This document shows, piece after piece, positions 4,734-5,829 of a stretch of 5,829 bases of DNA (its first letter is position 1; every line of letters starts with the position of its first letter). The notes beneath the pieces were generated by a model. That model was not told the DNA's origin and did not search any database. It saw only the letters and a list, made by a program, of their open reading frames with translations. Made by a program: the position numbers and the translations under genes. Source of the DNA: CAYTID01 sp964437735 (lineage in GTDB: Bacteria; Bacteroidota; Ignavibacteria; UBA10030; BY39); contig CAYTID010000114.1 of the NCBI GenBank assembly GCA_964437735.1, positions 1 through 5,829 on the forward strand. The letters run 5' to 3'.

Positions 4734-5829
4734 ATGTCAGAAATAAATTATGATGTAGTAATCATTGGCGGAGGACCGGGTGGATATGTAGCGGCAATCC
4801 GGGCTTCACAACTTGGTTTTAAAACTGCTGTTGTTGAAAAAGACCGTTTAGGAGGAATTTGTTTGAATTGGGGGTGTATTCCGACAAAAGCATTGTTAAA
4901 AAATGCTGAGATATATAATAGTTTCAAAAACTCCTCGGAGTTTGGAATATCCTGCGAAAATATTTCATTCGATTTCAAAAAAATAATTAAAAGAAGCCGC
5001 GATGTAGCGCTCCGTAACTCAAAAGGTATTGAGTATCTGTTTAAAAAAAATAAAATAGATCATATTACCGGATTTGGGAAATTCAAATCAAAGAGTTTGA
5101 TCGAGGTAGTGCAAAATAATAAAACAACGAATACCTTAAGCGCAAAGCACATTATTGTGGCGACAGGTGCGCGTTCAAAAACAATTCCGGGTGTTGAAAT
5201 TGACGGAGTAAAAATAATTTCGAGTTCAGAAGCAATGATTTTGCAGGAAGTTCCTAAATCTTTAATCATAATCGGAGCCGGTGCCATTGGAGTCGAATTT
5301 GCATATTTTTATAACTCCTTTGGGTCAAAGGTCACTATCATAGAAATGATGCCGAATATTCTCCCGATAGAGGATAAGGAACTAACTAAACTTCTCGAAA
5401 GTTATCTGAAAAAATCTGGAATAGAAATTTATACCGAACATAAAGTCGAAAAAATCACCGTTGAGAAAGACGTTAAAATTAAAATCGTTGGCAAAAACAA
5501 CGAAAAAGAAATTTATGGCGATATTGCATTAATGGCAATCGGTGTTCAAGGCAATGTCGAAAATTTAGGTTTAGACGAAATTGGTGTACACCACGAAAAA
5601 AGTTTCGTAAAAGCAGATGAATTGTACCGAACAAATATTGAAAATGTTTATGCAATCGGCGATGTGATAGGTCCTCCTCTTTTGGCTCATGTTGCATCGG
5701 CTGAAGGATTAAATTGCATAGAAGCAATTGCGGGAAAAAATCCCGTACCGATTGATTATAAGAATATTCCGGGTTGTACTTATTGTCACCCTCAGGTTGC
5801 GAGCATTGGATTGACTGAAGAAAAAGCGC
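4734..5829 (+). CDS. lpdA: Dihydrolipoamide dehydrogenase (E3), 3' end cut by window
   Basis: E3 reoxidises dihydrolipoyl groups of 2-oxoacid dehydrogenase or glycine-cleavage complexes in the cytosol, passing electrons through a disulfide and FAD to NAD+. The 365 residues present show the FAD-binding GGGPGG (12-17), the redox disulfide C43-LNWG-C48 followed by IPTK, ATGAR (143-147), the NAD-binding GAGAIGVEF (181-189) with the strand-end acidic residue E204, and the second FAD motif YAIGD (306-310). The interface domain starts at YKNIPGCTYCHPQVASIGLT (342-361). About 100 residues, including the catalytic HxxxxE region, lie beyond the edge. The acidic residue ending the NAD fold suggests NAD+ over NADP+. 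Mercuric and glutathione reductases share this fold, but CLNWGCIPTK and the YCHPQVASIGLT stretch fit E3. The ATG at 4734-4736 follows GAGGA (4726-4730) at short spacing. Its E1/E2 partners are not in view. Confidence 0.95.
   Translation, partial: MSEINYDVVIIGGGPGGYVAAIRASQLGFKTAVVEKDRLGGICLNWGCIPTKALLKNAEIYNSFKNSSEFGISCENISFDFKKIIKRSRDVALRNSKGIEYLFKKNKIDHITGFGKFKSKSLIEVVQNNKTTNTLSAKHIIVATGARSKTIPGVEIDGVKIISSSEAMILQEVPKSLIIIGAGAIGVEFAYFYNSFGSKVTIIEMMPNILPIEDKELTKLLESYLKKSGIEIYTEHKVEKITVEKDVKIKIVGKNNEKEIYGDIALMAIGVQGNVENLGLDEIGVHHEKSFVKADELYRTNIENVYAIGDVIGPPLLAHVASAEGLNCIEAIAGKNPVPIDYKNIPGCTYCHPQVASIGLTEEKA

Noticed and set aside
4748..5727. Minus-strand open frames opposite the dihydrolipoamide dehydrogenase gene
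   Set aside because: They are antisense to a strongly recognised enzyme, lack ribosome sites, and their residue make-up mirrors the E3 codons.

Overview
The window is AT-rich DNA from an anaerobe-type or facultative Gram-negative bacterium. A signal-peptide protein with beta-barrel-like strands implies an outer membrane. Distal genes in the main operon lack Shine-Dalgarno sites, and the FeoB and POT-like proteins look like those of the Bacteroidota/Chlorobi/Ignavibacteria side of the tree. That placement is an impression from protein style, not a database result. No mobile element, CRISPR array, tRNA or rRNA was seen.

Positions 1-3114, all on the minus strand, hold a tightly packed iron operon read from right to left: a Fur-family regulator (3114-2683), feoA (2675-2439), feoB (2437-551), a 61-residue cysteine-rich putative zinc-ribbon protein (546-361), and the start of a secreted, probably outer-membrane protein (346-1, cut by the window edge). 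Gaps between genes are 7, 1, 4 and 14 bases. A sigma70-like promoter (-35 at 3173-3178, -10 at 3150-3155) lies in front of the regulator. Directly against its -10 is a perfect 11-1-11 palindrome (3128-3150) whose core has the 7-1-7 layout of Fur/PerR operators. The simplest reading is that Fe(II)-loaded regulator shuts off its own gene together with the FeoAB ferrous-iron importer and the two less understood downstream genes.

Positions 3203-3237 hold a strong hairpin terminator that closes the next unit. That unit is a single minus-strand gene (4550-3258) for a 12-helix transporter of the POT/PTR2 (proton-coupled oligopeptide) branch of the major facilitator superfamily. A 183-base divergent intergenic region (4551-4733) carries candidate promoters in both directions and an A8T8 palindrome. 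A plus-strand gene then begins at 4734 and runs off the right edge: dihydrolipoamide dehydrogenase (E3), with its active-site disulfide, FAD and NAD sites visible but its C-terminal catalytic His-Glu region missing.

Most of this is recognisable core metabolism and transport. The parts worth a second look are the self-operator, the non-standard FeoB motifs and His-rich N-terminus, and the small Cys-rich protein and envelope protein that follow feoB in the same operon.
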